Shown here: positions 1 to 8,836 of the stretch, piece by piece
Layout: the number at the start of each line of letters is the position of its first letter
Numbering within the stretch: the first letter of the stretch is position 1
Origin: UBA7916 sp036121365
Lineage (GTDB): Bacteria > Pseudomonadota > Gammaproteobacteria > Comchoanobacterales > Comchoanobacteraceae
Length of the DNA: 57,186 bases
NCBI GenBank assembly: GCA_036121365.1
Contig: JAZAFR010000028.1
Coordinates: forward strand, 1 to 57,186
Direction of reading: 5' to 3'
The notes under the pieces: model-generated
The model's input: the letters and a program-made list of their open reading frames with translations, nothing else
The model's database searches: none
What the model was told of the DNA's origin: nothing
Made by a program: the position numbers and the translations under genes

Positions 1-2
1 TA

Positions 3-2900
3 GAAGCATTGAATGTGCTAGGAGAGCGAGGAGATATTAATTTAAGAGCACAAGCGTTAATAGGACTTGGAAATGCCAGGTATACAAATAGGAATCATGA
101 AAGCAATACAGTTTGGTATCTAAAAGCACTTCGTTTACTAGGAGAGCGAGGAGATATTAATTTAAGAGCACAAGCGTTAATAGGACTTGGAAATGCTAGG
201 TATAAAAATAACGATCATCAAAGTAATACAGGTTGGTATCTGGAAGCACTGAGTATTCTAGGAGACTATGGAGATATTGAGCTGAGATCACAAGCGTTAA
301 TAGGACTTGGAAATGCCAGGTGTATAGATAGTAATCATCCAAGAGACACAGATTGGTATCTAGAAGCACTTGGTTTGCTGAGAGATCATGGAAAAATTGA
401 GCTGAGAGCACAAGCGTTAATAGGACTTGGAAACGCTAGGCATACAAATACGAGTCATCAAAGCAATACAGATTGGTATCTAGAAGCACTTGGTTTACTA
501 GGAGACCATGGAGATATTGAGTTGAAAGCGCAAGCGTTAATAGGGCTTGGAAATGCCAGGTATACAGATAGGGATCATCAAAGCGATGCAGATTGGTATC
601 TGGAAGCACTTGGTTTGCTAGGAGACCATGGAGATATTGAGCTGAGAGCACAAGCGTTAATAGGACTTGGAAATGCTAGGTATACAGATACGAATTATCA
701 GAGCAATACAGATTGGTATCTGGAAGCACTGAGTGTTCTAGGAGACTATGGAGATATTGAGCTGAGAGCACAAGCGTTAATAGGACTTGGAAATGCTAGG
801 TATACAGATACGAATTATCAGAGCAATACAGATTGGTATCTGGAGGCACTGAGTGTTCTAGGAGACTATGGAGATATTGAGCTGAGAGCACAAGCGTTAA
901 TAGGACTTGGCAATGCTAGGTATAAAAATAACGATCATCAAAGTAATATAGATTGGTATCTGGAAGCATTGAGTGCGCTAGGAGAGTATGGAGATATTGA
1001 GCTGAGAGCACAAGCGTTAATAGGACTTGGCAATGCCAGGCATACAGATAGGAAACACTCAAGAAATAATTGGTATCAAGAAGCACTTGGTTTACTAGGA
1101 GCGCATGGAGATATTGAGCTAAGAGCACAAGCGTTAATAGGACTTGGAAACGCTAGGCATATAGACAGTAGACATCATGGTCAACAGGATTGGTATCTAG
1201 AAGCATTGAGTGTGCTAGGAGAGCGAGGAGATATTAATTTAAGATCACAAGCATTAATAGGACTTGGAAATGCCAGGTATATAGATAGTAATCATCAAAG
1301 TAATACAGATTGGTATCTGAAAGCGCGTAGTTTACTAGGAGACCATGGAGATATTGAGCTGAGAGCACAAGCGTTAATAGGACTTGGAAATGCCAGGCAT
1401 ACAGATAGTAGACATCATAGTCAATATGTTTGGTATCTAGAAGCACTTAGTTTACTAGGAGACCATGGAGATATTAATTTAAGAGCACAAGCGTTAATAG
1501 GGCTTGGAAATACCAGGTATACAGATAGTAGGCACCATGGTCAACATGATTGGTATCAAGAAGCACTTGGTTTACTAGGAGCGCATGGAGATATTGAGCT
1601 AAGAGCACAAGCGTTAATAGGACTTGGCAATGCTAGGTATAAAAATAACGATCATCAAAGTAATACAGGTTGGTATCTGGAAGCACTGAGTATTCTAGGA
1701 GACTATGGAGATATTGAGCTGAGAGCACAAGCATTAATAGGACTTGGAAATGCCAGGTGTTCAAATAGGAATCACTCAAGAAATGATTGGTATCTAGAAG
1801 CATTGAGTGTGCTAGGAGACCATGGAGATATTAATTTAAGAGCACAAGCGTTAATAGGGCTTGGAAATGCTAGGTATACAAATAGGTATCATCAGAGCAA
1901 TACAGATTGGTATCTGGAAGCACTTGGTTTGCCTGGAGACCATGGAGATATTAGTTTAAGAGCACAAGCGTTAATAGGACTTGGCAATGCTAGGTATAGA
2001 GATAGGGAACATCAAAGAGATACAGATTGGTATCTGGAAGCACTTGGTTTGCTTGGAGACCATGGAGATATTAGTTTAAGAGCACAAGCGTTAATAGGAC
2101 TTGGCAATGCTAGGTATAGAGATAGGGAACATCAAAGAGATACAGATTGGTATCTAAAAGCACTTAGTTTAATAGGAGGCCATGGAGACATTAATTTAAG
2201 AGTACAAGCGTTAATAGGACTTGGAAACGCTAGGTATACAGATAAGAATCACTCAAGAAATGACTGGTATCAAGAAGCATTGAGTGTTCTAGGAGAGCAT
2301 GGAGATATTGATCTGAGAGCACAAGCGTTAATAGGGCTTGGAAATGCCAGGCATACAGATAGAGATCATAAAAGCGATACAGATTGGTATCTAGAAGCAC
2401 TTGAGTTACTAGGAGAGAAAGGAGATATTAATCTCAGAGTACAGGCCTTGACGGGGCTTGCAAATGCAAGTGGCGCAAAGAGAGATAATTCGGCTGCTCT
2501 AGAATATATTAATCAAGCCTTGATTCTAAAGCCAAGAGATAGGGGCTTATTGGATCTGCATGCTAAGTTTTCAAGATTTATTGAAATGAACAGTCAAAGT
2601 TCTAAAAGTCAAACTCATCATGGAGGGCGCAGCTGGGCTGCAAGTACAGGTGGTTTTTTTGGAGGCAAAGGAGAATCTCGAGGTAAAGGATATTGTAAAG
2701 GAGACTTCCGAGGTAAAGGCTCTGGAAAAGGTCAAAATTATGGTAAAGGTTCAGACATGAGAGTCCATAGTTTTTTTGGAGGCAAAGGAGGATCTCAAGG
2801 TAAAGGATCTAGAAAAGGATGCATCTATAGAGGGGATGGTAGCCACAAAAGAGAAAGAGATGGTTACAGGGACGCAAGGGGGCAAGGGTCCATCCAGTAA
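3..2900 (+). CDS. TPR-array repeat protein with Gly/Lys-rich tail, 5' end outside window
   Basis: The reading frame is open to the left edge, and the codons before the first TTG (position 9) already read as the end of a repeat unit, so the true start lies outside the window. From position 9, residues 1-840 are 21 tandem units of 39-40 residues. Each has the core RAQALIGLGNAR and the pattern WYLEAL, which fits a tetratricopeptide (TPR) helix pair. The last unit is a more ordinary TPR ending NQALILKPRD. Residues from about 880 form a Gly/Lys/Arg-rich tail with repeated GGKG and RGKG motifs that may bind nucleic acid or phospholipid. TPR arrays mediate protein-protein contacts, so the likely role is a scaffold or a secreted effector. 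No signal peptide can be judged because the N-terminus is missing. It converges with the minus-strand gene at 3088. The TPR assignment is fairly sure; the role is inference. Confidence 0.85.
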   Translation, partial: EALNVLGERGDINLRAQALIGLGNARYTNRNHESNTVWYLKALRLLGERGDINLRAQALIGLGNARYKNNDHQSNTGWYLEALSILGDYGDIELRSQALIGLGNARCIDSNHPRDTDWYLEALGLLRDHGKIELRAQALIGLGNARHTNTSHQSNTDWYLEALGLLGDHGDIELKAQALIGLGNARYTDRDHQSDADWYLEALGLLGDHGDIELRAQALIGLGNARYTDTNYQSNTDWYLEALSVLGDYGDIELRAQALIGLGNARYTDTNYQSNTDWYLEALSVLGDYGDIELRAQALIGLGNARYKNNDHQSNIDWYLEALSALGEYGDIELRAQALIGLGNARHTDRKHSRNNWYQEALGLLGAHGDIELRAQALIGLGNARHIDSRHHGQQDWYLEALSVLGERGDINLRSQALIGLGNARYIDSNHQSNTDWYLKARSLLGDHGDIELRAQALIGLGNARHTDSRHHSQYVWYLEALSLLGDHGDINLRAQALIGLGNTRYTDSRHHGQHDWYQEALGLLGAHGDIELRAQALIGLGNARYKNNDHQSNTGWYLEALSILGDYGDIELRAQALIGLGNARCSNRNHSRNDWYLEALSVLGDHGDINLRAQALIGLGNARYTNRYHQSNTDWYLEALGLPGDHGDISLRAQALIGLGNARYRDREHQRDTDWYLEALGLLGDHGDISLRAQALIGLGNARYRDREHQRDTDWYLKALSLIGGHGDINLRVQALIGLGNARYTDKNHSRNDWYQEALSVLGEHGDIDLRAQALIGLGNARHTDRDHKSDTDWYLEALELLGEKGDINLRVQALTGLANASGAKRDNSAALEYINQALILKPRDRGLLDLHAKFSRFIEMNSQSSKSQTHHGGRSWAASTGGFFGGKGESRGKGYCKGDFRGKGSGKGQNYGKGSDMRVHSFFGGKGGSQGKGSRKGCIYRGDGSHKRERDGYRDARGQGSIQ
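9..2528 (+). repeat. 21 in-frame tandem repeats of about 120 bp
   Basis: DNA units of 117 or 120 bp repeat head to tail inside the TPR gene and probably continue left of the window. Most of each unit is nearly identical at DNA level. Differences cluster in the codons for unit residues 21-31, with a few at residues 2, 3, 7 and 38. Some units are duplicated as blocks: units 6 and 7 share their variable segment, as do units 17 and 18, and unit 14 repeats the variable segment of unit 2. Four units (9, 15, 19 and 21) are one codon shorter. Confidence 0.95.
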
Positions 2901-3087
2901 ACGTCCAGGGCATGAATGATTTGAGTCACTTATTTTTGCTTACATCAGTACAATATTGAGGTGGCTCTTAAACTTGAGAATGGGAATACTAAATTTGTTA
3001 TTGGGAATGCACTCACTCAACGGTTAAAGAGAGGGTGAATGGCCAATGATGATAAAATAGAAAGACAAGCAAATGGCATCAATTGGG

Positions 3088-4914
3088 TTATTTTTTTTGA
3101 TGCTGCTTAGTTAGACCAGATGATGGATCAGGGGAACTGCTTGGTTTTGAAGTTGGTAGTGGTGCTTGGTTAAATGTATTAGAATCTATAGTCTCGTACT
3201 TCGCGGTGATTTGAGGTTCAAAATGGTGTTTGTTATCTCCCAAGTTATTGACGAGCACTTGGCTGAGTGATTTTTCAATCTCTTGCTTTGCCAGAGCAGG
3301 GTCTTTGCGTGATTTATTATATGCTGAACGCAGTTCGTACATATTCAAAGCAGACCAAGTGGTAATAGGAACGGGATTATGAATGCTAGGAAGTGCAGCA
3401 AAGCGACGAGAGAGGTTGAGGGGGACAAGGGCAAAATTTAAAGCAACGTGACAAATGGTTAGTAAGGGGGTAAGAGAGATCATGGCAATTAATTTGAATA
3501 AGGAGAGAAGGCGTTGCAAGCGTGAGCCTCCCTGAAGATAGCTGGTACGAACACTCTGAAGCTTCATAATGGCCAAGTCTTTAGCAATCAAAGCCAAGTT
3601 TTTAGGAGGGAGTTTGTCAATTTTTCTCATGAATCTTGCAATGATATCTTCTTGAGTTTCAGGTCTTTGCATAAAATCATGCAGGTCTTTATTGTCACGA
3701 AGGATATCAGCAAGTAGTGTTTTTGTGTGCGGTTCAGAATTGCTTTTCTTAAATAGATCAGAAAATCCAGACAGATGCCCCCATACTTTACTTTTAACGT
3801 TGGTCAATCTTGAGAGCCCAAACCCAATATTTTTTCGAGTGAGAAAATCAATGAGGCTTTCTTTAGGAATATCAAAGATAACATTTTTGAAAGGTCGCCG
3901 AGAAAAACCGTAGATTCTGCCACGAGTGAAATGGTAATTACTCATACCAAAGTCAATACGAGATACGACAAGTTGAGTGGATTTTTCGTCAAGATGGATA
4001 ATAAAGTTACCAGGGTTGACGTCATGGTCTGCGATGAGATGAGAAAAAGAGAGTTCTTCAAGGATATGGCGTGTAAATGATTGATTGAGGTCAATATGAC
4101 TGTATTTAGGGTCATTATTTGCTTGTCTGGAGGCCACAAACACAGAGGACAATGTGTCAAGATCTGAAAGTTCAATGGAGCAGTCATGGTTTTTTGTATT
4201 TGGGGATAGCTCTGATACGATATGGATGTCTTTTTTTGATCTGGTATGGAAGCGTTGATATTTCTTTTTCAGAGTAGTCAGAGTCTTGGGACTGATATTG
4301 AGTTTAGAGGCGTGTTGTTCAGGAAAAGCATCTAAATCACGAATGCACAGTTTTAAGAATCCAGAAAGGTCGCTGATGGTGTTAGGTAGGTATTGAGAGG
4401 CGATTATGGTATGTTGTTTTGAGTCAACAAAAGCAAATGAGTTGGGGTGCTGGTTGACATGATAATTTTGGTTAGATTGAATTGAGTCAGAAATGCAGGT
4501 GGTAATGAGTTCAGCCACATTATCGTTGAGTTCTTCTCTAACAATGGGTTTATCATAAACAATGGTTGAATCTGGCTTAAGTTGAAACGTATGGCTTCCT
4601 TGCCATTCAAACTTCAGTTTGTGTTTTCGAGAAGTGTGTTCCATGAGTTGATTAACAGTGCTTATGGCATCTTCAAAAGTAGCTCTTTGCTTTTGAGATG
4701 TTGCATCCGTACCATCGGGGTATAGATTAAGGGATTTGCTGCCTGTCATTCCCCCAACATCATCGCCTTTGGTGGGACTTTGCAAATAACAGTATTCAAT
4801 AATTTCCCTCTGAATGGCGTCATAGGTAGTGTGTGTAGGGTCTCCTGAGTAATTGATGACTGGACTCAGAAGCCTTTGTTGCAGAAGTGTGAGATGATTC
4901 TTAGGTTGGTTCAT
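3088..4914 (-). CDS. Putative kinase-like membrane-associated protein, effector candidate
   Basis: A 608-residue protein of unknown family. Residues 297-303 read HDVNPGN and residues 319-325 read RIDFGMS. This matches the spacing of a kinase catalytic loop (D298-x4-N303) followed by a metal-binding DFG (D321), as in protein, small-molecule and phosphoinositide kinase folds. SQYLPNTI near residue 173 could be the hinge strand. I could not place the nucleotide-binding lysine with confidence. Residues 469-499 form a long hydrophobic stretch that could be one or two membrane segments. The C-terminus is rich in Ser, Pro and Lys. The ATG has AGGA six to seven bases upstream. A kinase-like fold plus a membrane segment beside TPR and ankyrin genes suggests a secreted effector, but this is inference; a pseudokinase is equally possible. 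Confidence 0.65.
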   Translation of the reverse strand: MNQPKNHLTLLQQRLLSPVINYSGDPTHTTYDAIQREIIEYCYLQSPTKGDDVGGMTGSKSLNLYPDGTDATSQKQRATFEDAISTVNQLMEHTSRKHKLKFEWQGSHTFQLKPDSTIVYDKPIVREELNDNVAELITTCISDSIQSNQNYHVNQHPNSFAFVDSKQHTIIASQYLPNTISDLSGFLKLCIRDLDAFPEQHASKLNISPKTLTTLKKKYQRFHTRSKKDIHIVSELSPNTKNHDCSIELSDLDTLSSVFVASRQANNDPKYSHIDLNQSFTRHILEELSFSHLIADHDVNPGNFIIHLDEKSTQLVVSRIDFGMSNYHFTRGRIYGFSRRPFKNVIFDIPKESLIDFLTRKNIGFGLSRLTNVKSKVWGHLSGFSDLFKKSNSEPHTKTLLADILRDNKDLHDFMQRPETQEDIIARFMRKIDKLPPKNLALIAKDLAIMKLQSVRTSYLQGGSRLQRLLSLFKLIAMISLTPLLTICHVALNFALVPLNLSRRFAALPSIHNPVPITTWSALNMYELRSAYNKSRKDPALAKQEIEKSLSQVLVNNLGDNKHHFEPQITAKYETIDSNTFNQAPLPTSKPSSSPDPSSGLTKQHQKK

Positions 4915-5239
4915 ACTAGATTCCTATAGATTTAAAGATATATATAGGTGGTAAAATTGTATTTATCAGAAATAAATGCAAAAAAATAGGATTGTATAGA
5001 AGATGAATAGATAAATCATGATGGTGTTGTGAATGAGATGCTTCAGAGTGTTGGTGAAATCGAATATATCTCTGGGTTTACAATATTTAAAAGGTGTTTT
5101 ATGGTTATGTAATTGTTCGGTGTTTGTTTGACTTTGAAAATGGACGCTTACATTTCCAAGTAAAGGTCAGAAGAAAACTTGAAAGATTTGTTTATTATGA
5201 GGATGCATTCATACAGTATTGCGTGATTAGTAATAAATA
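4915..5239. other. Intergenic region, divergent genes
   Basis: AT-rich spacer between the divergent kinase-like and ankyrin genes. I see no coding frame, RNA gene or repeat here; promoters for both genes must lie in or beside it. Confidence 0.6.
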
Positions 5240-5268
5240 TTGCAGAAAAAATAGGCAATAAGTATAAA
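5240..5268 (+). promoter_or_regulatory. Candidate sigma-70 promoter for the ankyrin gene
   Basis: TTGCAG (5240-5245) and TATAAA (5263-5268) are separated by 17 bases, 64 bases before the ankyrin ATG. Read by eye; AT-rich sequence gives chance matches. Confidence 0.4.
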
Positions 5269-5332
5269 TAGACACTATAAAAGATGATATGGAATATTGA
5301 TGTAGTGTGCTGTATTATAAGGAGAAGAGAAT

Positions 5333-6103
5333 ATGTCTGATAAACAGTTAAAATGGTCTTATTGTCTTGATGTGGCTACAAAAAGAGTGCAAAAAATTCA
5401 AATAGCGGACAAGTTAAGACAAATTTGGGTTTCTGTCGTGCTGATGAAGGCCGTGAAAAACGGTGATATTCAAAGGATACAGTCTTCAATAAACAATGGG
5501 ATGAATATTGACGTTCAAGACACAAAAGGGCATACAATGTTGATGCATGCTGCATTGCAGGGACAAGAATCAGTCGTGAAATATCTAATTGAAAAAGGGG
5601 CTTCTATCAATAGAAGTTGCCATTATGGTTACAATGCTTTGATCTGTGCTGCAGTCAATGGAGTTGAGGGGATTGTGAAGTTATTATTGAACAGTGGTGC
5701 TGTTAGAGATAGACAAGATAATGACGGGAGAACGGCTTTGATCTGGGCAGTAGCGGAGGGAAATAAGGATGTTGCAGAAGACTTAATTAAAAGTGGCGTA
5801 TCTCTGGATTTGGTTGACGAAACAGGAAAAAGTGCGCTGATGCTAGCTGCTTTAGGCGGTAAAAGTGGGATTGCAAGGACTTTAATAAAATCTGGGGCCA
5901 ATATAGACTTAAGAGATTGCAGGGGTAAAACAGCATTGATGTGGGCATGTGGGCTTGGTAAGTTAAAAACTGCACAGGAACTGGTAGAAGCAGGTGCAGA
6001 TACTATGAAAAAAGATAATAAAAACAAAAGTGCTTTGGATATGGCTAAATTAAATGGAAATCAAGCATTGGTAATTTTGATTCAATCGGCCATGAAAGAA
6101 TAA
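5333..6103 (+). CDS. Ankyrin repeat protein
   Basis: A 256-residue protein made almost entirely of ankyrin repeats. After an N-terminal helical stretch (1-33) come about seven 33-residue repeats, near residues 34-62, 66-94, 99-127, 132-160, 165-193, 198-226 and 231-256. They carry typical signatures such as GKTALMWACGLG, GRTALIWAVAEG and LIKSGANIDLRD. Ankyrin repeats bind partner proteins. In intracellular bacteria such proteins are often translocated into the host, but cytoplasmic roles also occur. There is no signal peptide or membrane segment. AAGGAG lies nine bases upstream of the ATG, and a plausible promoter sits at 5240. It stands alone, facing away from the kinase-like gene. The fold is certain; the partner and export are unknown. 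Confidence 0.93.
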   Translation: MSDKQLKWSYCLDVATKRVQKIQIADKLRQIWVSVVLMKAVKNGDIQRIQSSINNGMNIDVQDTKGHTMLMHAALQGQESVVKYLIEKGASINRSCHYGYNALICAAVNGVEGIVKLLLNSGAVRDRQDNDGRTALIWAVAEGNKDVAEDLIKSGVSLDLVDETGKSALMLAALGGKSGIARTLIKSGANIDLRDCRGKTALMWACGLGKLKTAQELVEAGADTMKKDNKNKSALDMAKLNGNQALVILIQSAMKE

Positions 6104-6505
6104 CGTTACTTTGGACTGAGAAAAAGGCATATTAGTCTATGAGCGAATGAACCATGGTGAGGGAAGAATTATTTTATGCTGCGTTTCAGCGTACTTACCA
6201 AGGATTTCAAGGGTTTTTGTCGAGGGTAATTAAAGATTGACCACGTGGTTGTTTGAATAACTGATGGAATATTTAAGGAAGCAAAGACTAGGAAAGAGAT
6301 GGGAGTGCACATATTTCAAGAAATAAGTCATCCCATCACCTCCAAGTAATATACTTATCTTGTTCACACACGGTATGCAAACAAATCACAAGGCCATATG
6401 TTAGGCGTTAAGTTAGTGTGGAATAAATAAAAAGAATGCATCTGCGCATAGGTTGCGAAACATGTCTGAGTCTTTTCATTGGATAGAAAAGCCACACTGC
6501 AGGGC
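6104..6505. other. Intergenic region with a 10-bp palindrome
   Basis: About 400 bases between the ankyrin gene and the convergent SCP2 pair. No convincing gene is present. ACCACGTGGT at 6240-6249 is a perfect palindrome of unknown meaning. Confidence 0.5.
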
Positions 6506-6817
6506 TTAAGATTCTAATAAAGAGCCAAATGCCACTGCAATACTTTGATCCCCATCTATAGTTAGCTTGCCTTGCATATATGCAGAGAATGCATCTGTTT
6601 GACCTGAGTCAAGTTCTTGCATAACAGCATAAGTGGTTTCAAGTGTTAAGTCTGCATCGCTATCTTTGTTGTTGGAGACAACATTGCTATCTCCGGTGCC
6701 GTCGAGATAGACGGTGCCAACATCACTCAAAATCAGCTTCACCTTATGTCCAAAGGCAGGCTTATCTATCACTCTTTTTGAAATACTATCAGTTATTTTA
6801 ACCAGGTTGTCATTCAT
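6506..6817 (-). CDS. SCP2 sterol-binding domain protein, copy 2
   Basis: A 103-residue stand-alone SCP2 (sterol carrier protein 2) domain. It shows the family pattern: VKLILSDVGTVYLDGTG near residues 26-42, then VVSNNKDSDADLTLE, then a C-terminal GKLTIDGDQSIAVAFG. SCP2 domains form a hydrophobic tunnel that binds sterols, fatty acids or acyl-CoA. The protein is cytosolic, with no signal peptide. It lies 36 bases downstream of a paralogue on the same strand and is probably co-transcribed with it. AAGGAGT lies just upstream of the ATG (TAAGGAGTATATCATG). Why a bacterium needs two small SCP2 proteins is unclear; lipid handling or host lipid use are possible. Confidence 0.8.
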   Translation of the reverse strand: MNDNLVKITDSISKRVIDKPAFGHKVKLILSDVGTVYLDGTGDSNVVSNNKDSDADLTLETTYAVMQELDSGQTDAFSAYMQGKLTIDGDQSIAVAFGSLLES

Positions 6818-6853
6818 GATATACTCCTTAGATTAGTCAGATAGAAAGCCAGA

Positions 6854-7180
6854 TTATGAACCACTAAGAGTGTCTTCAAGAACTTTGGCTAGAGACAGAT
6901 CGCCGTCTATGGTTAAAAGACCTTGCTCTACAGCTTTGTCGCCTGGAAGAGTGCCTTCGCCCATTTTAGTAAAAGTATCGACAGTTAAAACAACAGTCAT
7001 ATCAGCATCTTTATCTTCGTTAGAAATGGCAATCTCTTTACCAGTTCCGTCAATAAGGATGATGCCCTCTTTACCAAAGTCTAATTTAACTTTTTTGCCA
7101 AATCCAGATTTTCCTTTAGAAGTTTCTTTGAAGTCTTTTGTAATGACTGCTATTGCATCATTTGATTTTGATTCGCTCAT
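6854..7180 (-). CDS. SCP2 sterol-binding domain protein, copy 1
   Basis: A 108-residue stand-alone SCP2 domain, paralogous to its downstream neighbour. Conserved elements are KVKLDFGKEGIILIDGTG, AISNEDKDADMTV and GLLTIDGDLSLAK. The family binds lipids such as sterols or fatty acyl chains in a central cavity. It is first in a two-gene minus-strand operon. AAGGACC precedes the ATG, and a good promoter (7209-7237) lies about 30-60 bases upstream. It diverges from lpd. No export signal is visible. The fold is confident; the ligand is unknown. Confidence 0.82.
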   Translation of the reverse strand: MSESKSNDAIAVITKDFKETSKGKSGFGKKVKLDFGKEGIILIDGTGKEIAISNEDKDADMTVVLTVDTFTKMGEGTLPGDKAVEQGLLTIDGDLSLAKVLEDTLSGS

Positions 7181-7208
7181 TTTAGGTCCTTGTTAATAGA
7201 TACTGTCT

Positions 7209-7237
7209 AATATAGTACAAAACAAAAAAGTTGTCAG
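7209..7237 (-). promoter_or_regulatory. Candidate sigma-70 promoter for the SCP2 pair
   Basis: On the minus strand, CTGACA (7237-7232) and TATATT (7214-7209) are separated by 17 bases. The element ends 29 bases before the first SCP2 ATG. Confidence 0.5.
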
Positions 7238-7332
7238 TTTTTTCTGGTTTTTTTTTTAATGCATTTTTTTCTAGAAGAATAGGAGTGAATAGTGCATAAT
7301 CGAAGGATTGGAAAAGAAAGGGAAAGGTTACA

Positions 7333-8739
7333 GTGAGTATTGATTGTCTTGTAATTGGCTCGGGGCCAGGAGGTTATGCTGCAGCGTTTAGAGCAAGTGA
7401 TCTTGGAATGAAGGTGACATTAATCGAGAAGTACCCAGAATTAGGGGGTGTGTGTTTGAACGTAGGGTGTATACCTTCAAAGGCATTGTTACATGTGTCA
7501 GAATTAATCAATGCCCACAAAGATTATGAAATGTTTGGTCTGGAGTGTGATCAGCCTGTGGTTAACAAGAAAAAGTTACTGGACTTCAAGAGTAAGCTAG
7601 TCAAAAAGCTGTCAGGTGGGTTATCAATGTTGGCAAAAAAAAGAAAGGTAGAGGTGATTCAGGGAGAGGCAAAGTTCAGTACGCCAGATGCTGTTGAAGT
7701 AACAGGAGCTGATGGCAAGAGTCAGGAAATCAAATTCAAACAATGCATCATCGCCACTGGGTCAAGGCCAATTCAGCTAGGTTTTTTACCGGATGACCCA
7801 CGTATTATAGATTCGACAGGGGCATTGGAGTTGCCGGTTACCAAGGGTAAGATGTTGATTATTGGTGGAGGGATCATTGGGTGTGAGATGGCGACGGTCT
7901 ATCAGGCAATGGGCATGCAGGTGACCATTTGTGAGATGCTGGATCAGATTATGCCAGGAGCGGACATTGATTTGGTGCAGCCATGTCAAAAGCGGTTGCA
8001 ATCAGAAGGGATAGAAATCATCACGCAGGCAAAGGTAAAAGAAGTGACCGCTCAACAGAAGCAATTAAAAGTGAGCATAGAAATGCCTGATGGGTCAGAG
8101 AAGTCGTTTGCGTATGATTTAATCTTGCAAGCGGTGGGCAGGGTTCCAAATGCTGATAAATTGAACTTGGAGGCATGTGGGGTACAGACAGATGACAGAG
8201 GGTTCATTCAAATCAACCCTAAGAGTTTGAAGACAACCAATGATAAAATTTTAGCAATAGGGGATATTGTTGGTGGAGCCATGCTTGCGCACAAGGCAGC
8301 AGCGCAAGGAAAGGTTGCGGCTGAGATTGTGGCAGGTAAGAAAGTCATTTATGATGTTAAAGTCATCCCATCAGTTGCATACACCAATCCAGAGGTGGCA
8401 TGGGTGGGTCTAACAGAACTTGAGGCAAATAGAAAAGGGGTGGCGTTTGAGAAGGGCGTTTTTCCTTGGGCGGCCAATGGTCGATCTTTATGTATGGGGA
8501 GACAAGAAGGGTTAACAAAACTCATTTTTGATCCCAATACAAAGCGGGTTTTAGGGGGCGGTATTTGCGGTGAGCATGCGGGAGATCTCATTGCTGAGTT
8601 GACTTTGGCAATAGAAATGGGCTGTCGCATTGAAGATATTGCATTGACAGTGCATCCTCATCCAACGCTATCAGAGACTATAGGTCAGGCGGCAGAGGTG
8701 TCTGAAAAGACAATTGTGGACTTATATTTAGCAAAATAG
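7333..8739 (+). CDS. lpd: Dihydrolipoamide dehydrogenase (E3)
   Basis: A 468-residue flavoprotein of the pyridine nucleotide-disulfide oxidoreductase family, close to the usual 470-475. It reoxidises dihydrolipoyl groups of the pyruvate and 2-oxoglutarate dehydrogenase complexes and the glycine cleavage system, passing electrons to NAD. Visible features are the FAD motif GSGPGG (residues 9-14), the redox disulfide C41/C46 in GGVCLNVGCIPSK, a second nucleotide fold at IIGGGIIGCE, the FAD-contacting AIGDIVGGAMLAHKA, and the active-site HPHPTLSE near 441-448 with its catalytic His. No N-terminal lipoyl domain is fused. The start is a GTG with GGGAAAGG upstream. It is not beside E1 or E2 genes here. 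Confidence 0.96.
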   Translation: MSIDCLVIGSGPGGYAAAFRASDLGMKVTLIEKYPELGGVCLNVGCIPSKALLHVSELINAHKDYEMFGLECDQPVVNKKKLLDFKSKLVKKLSGGLSMLAKKRKVEVIQGEAKFSTPDAVEVTGADGKSQEIKFKQCIIATGSRPIQLGFLPDDPRIIDSTGALELPVTKGKMLIIGGGIIGCEMATVYQAMGMQVTICEMLDQIMPGADIDLVQPCQKRLQSEGIEIITQAKVKEVTAQQKQLKVSIEMPDGSEKSFAYDLILQAVGRVPNADKLNLEACGVQTDDRGFIQINPKSLKTTNDKILAIGDIVGGAMLAHKAAAQGKVAAEIVAGKKVIYDVKVIPSVAYTNPEVAWVGLTELEANRKGVAFEKGVFPWAANGRSLCMGRQEGLTKLIFDPNTKRVLGGGICGEHAGDLIAELTLAIEMGCRIEDIALTVHPHPTLSETIGQAAEVSEKTIVDLYLAK

Positions 8740-8836
8740 TCACTGAAATTCGCCATAATGAAACGGAATTGGATAGATGAAGCATCAAAGAAAACAAAAA
8801 TATTGGAAATACTTGATAAATCAGGAGGAGTGAAAG

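Noticed and set aside
196..1446. Several open minus-strand frames inside the TPR array
   Set aside because: They follow the 120-bp repeat period and exist only because the sense strand is repetitive; no ribosome sites or separate features.
9..2528. CRISPR-like direct repeats
   Set aside because: The units are whole coding repeats of 117-120 bp without spacers, and the frame is open throughout.
5629..6027. 132-codon minus-strand frame in the ankyrin gene
   Set aside because: Antisense shadow of a clear ankyrin repeat gene.
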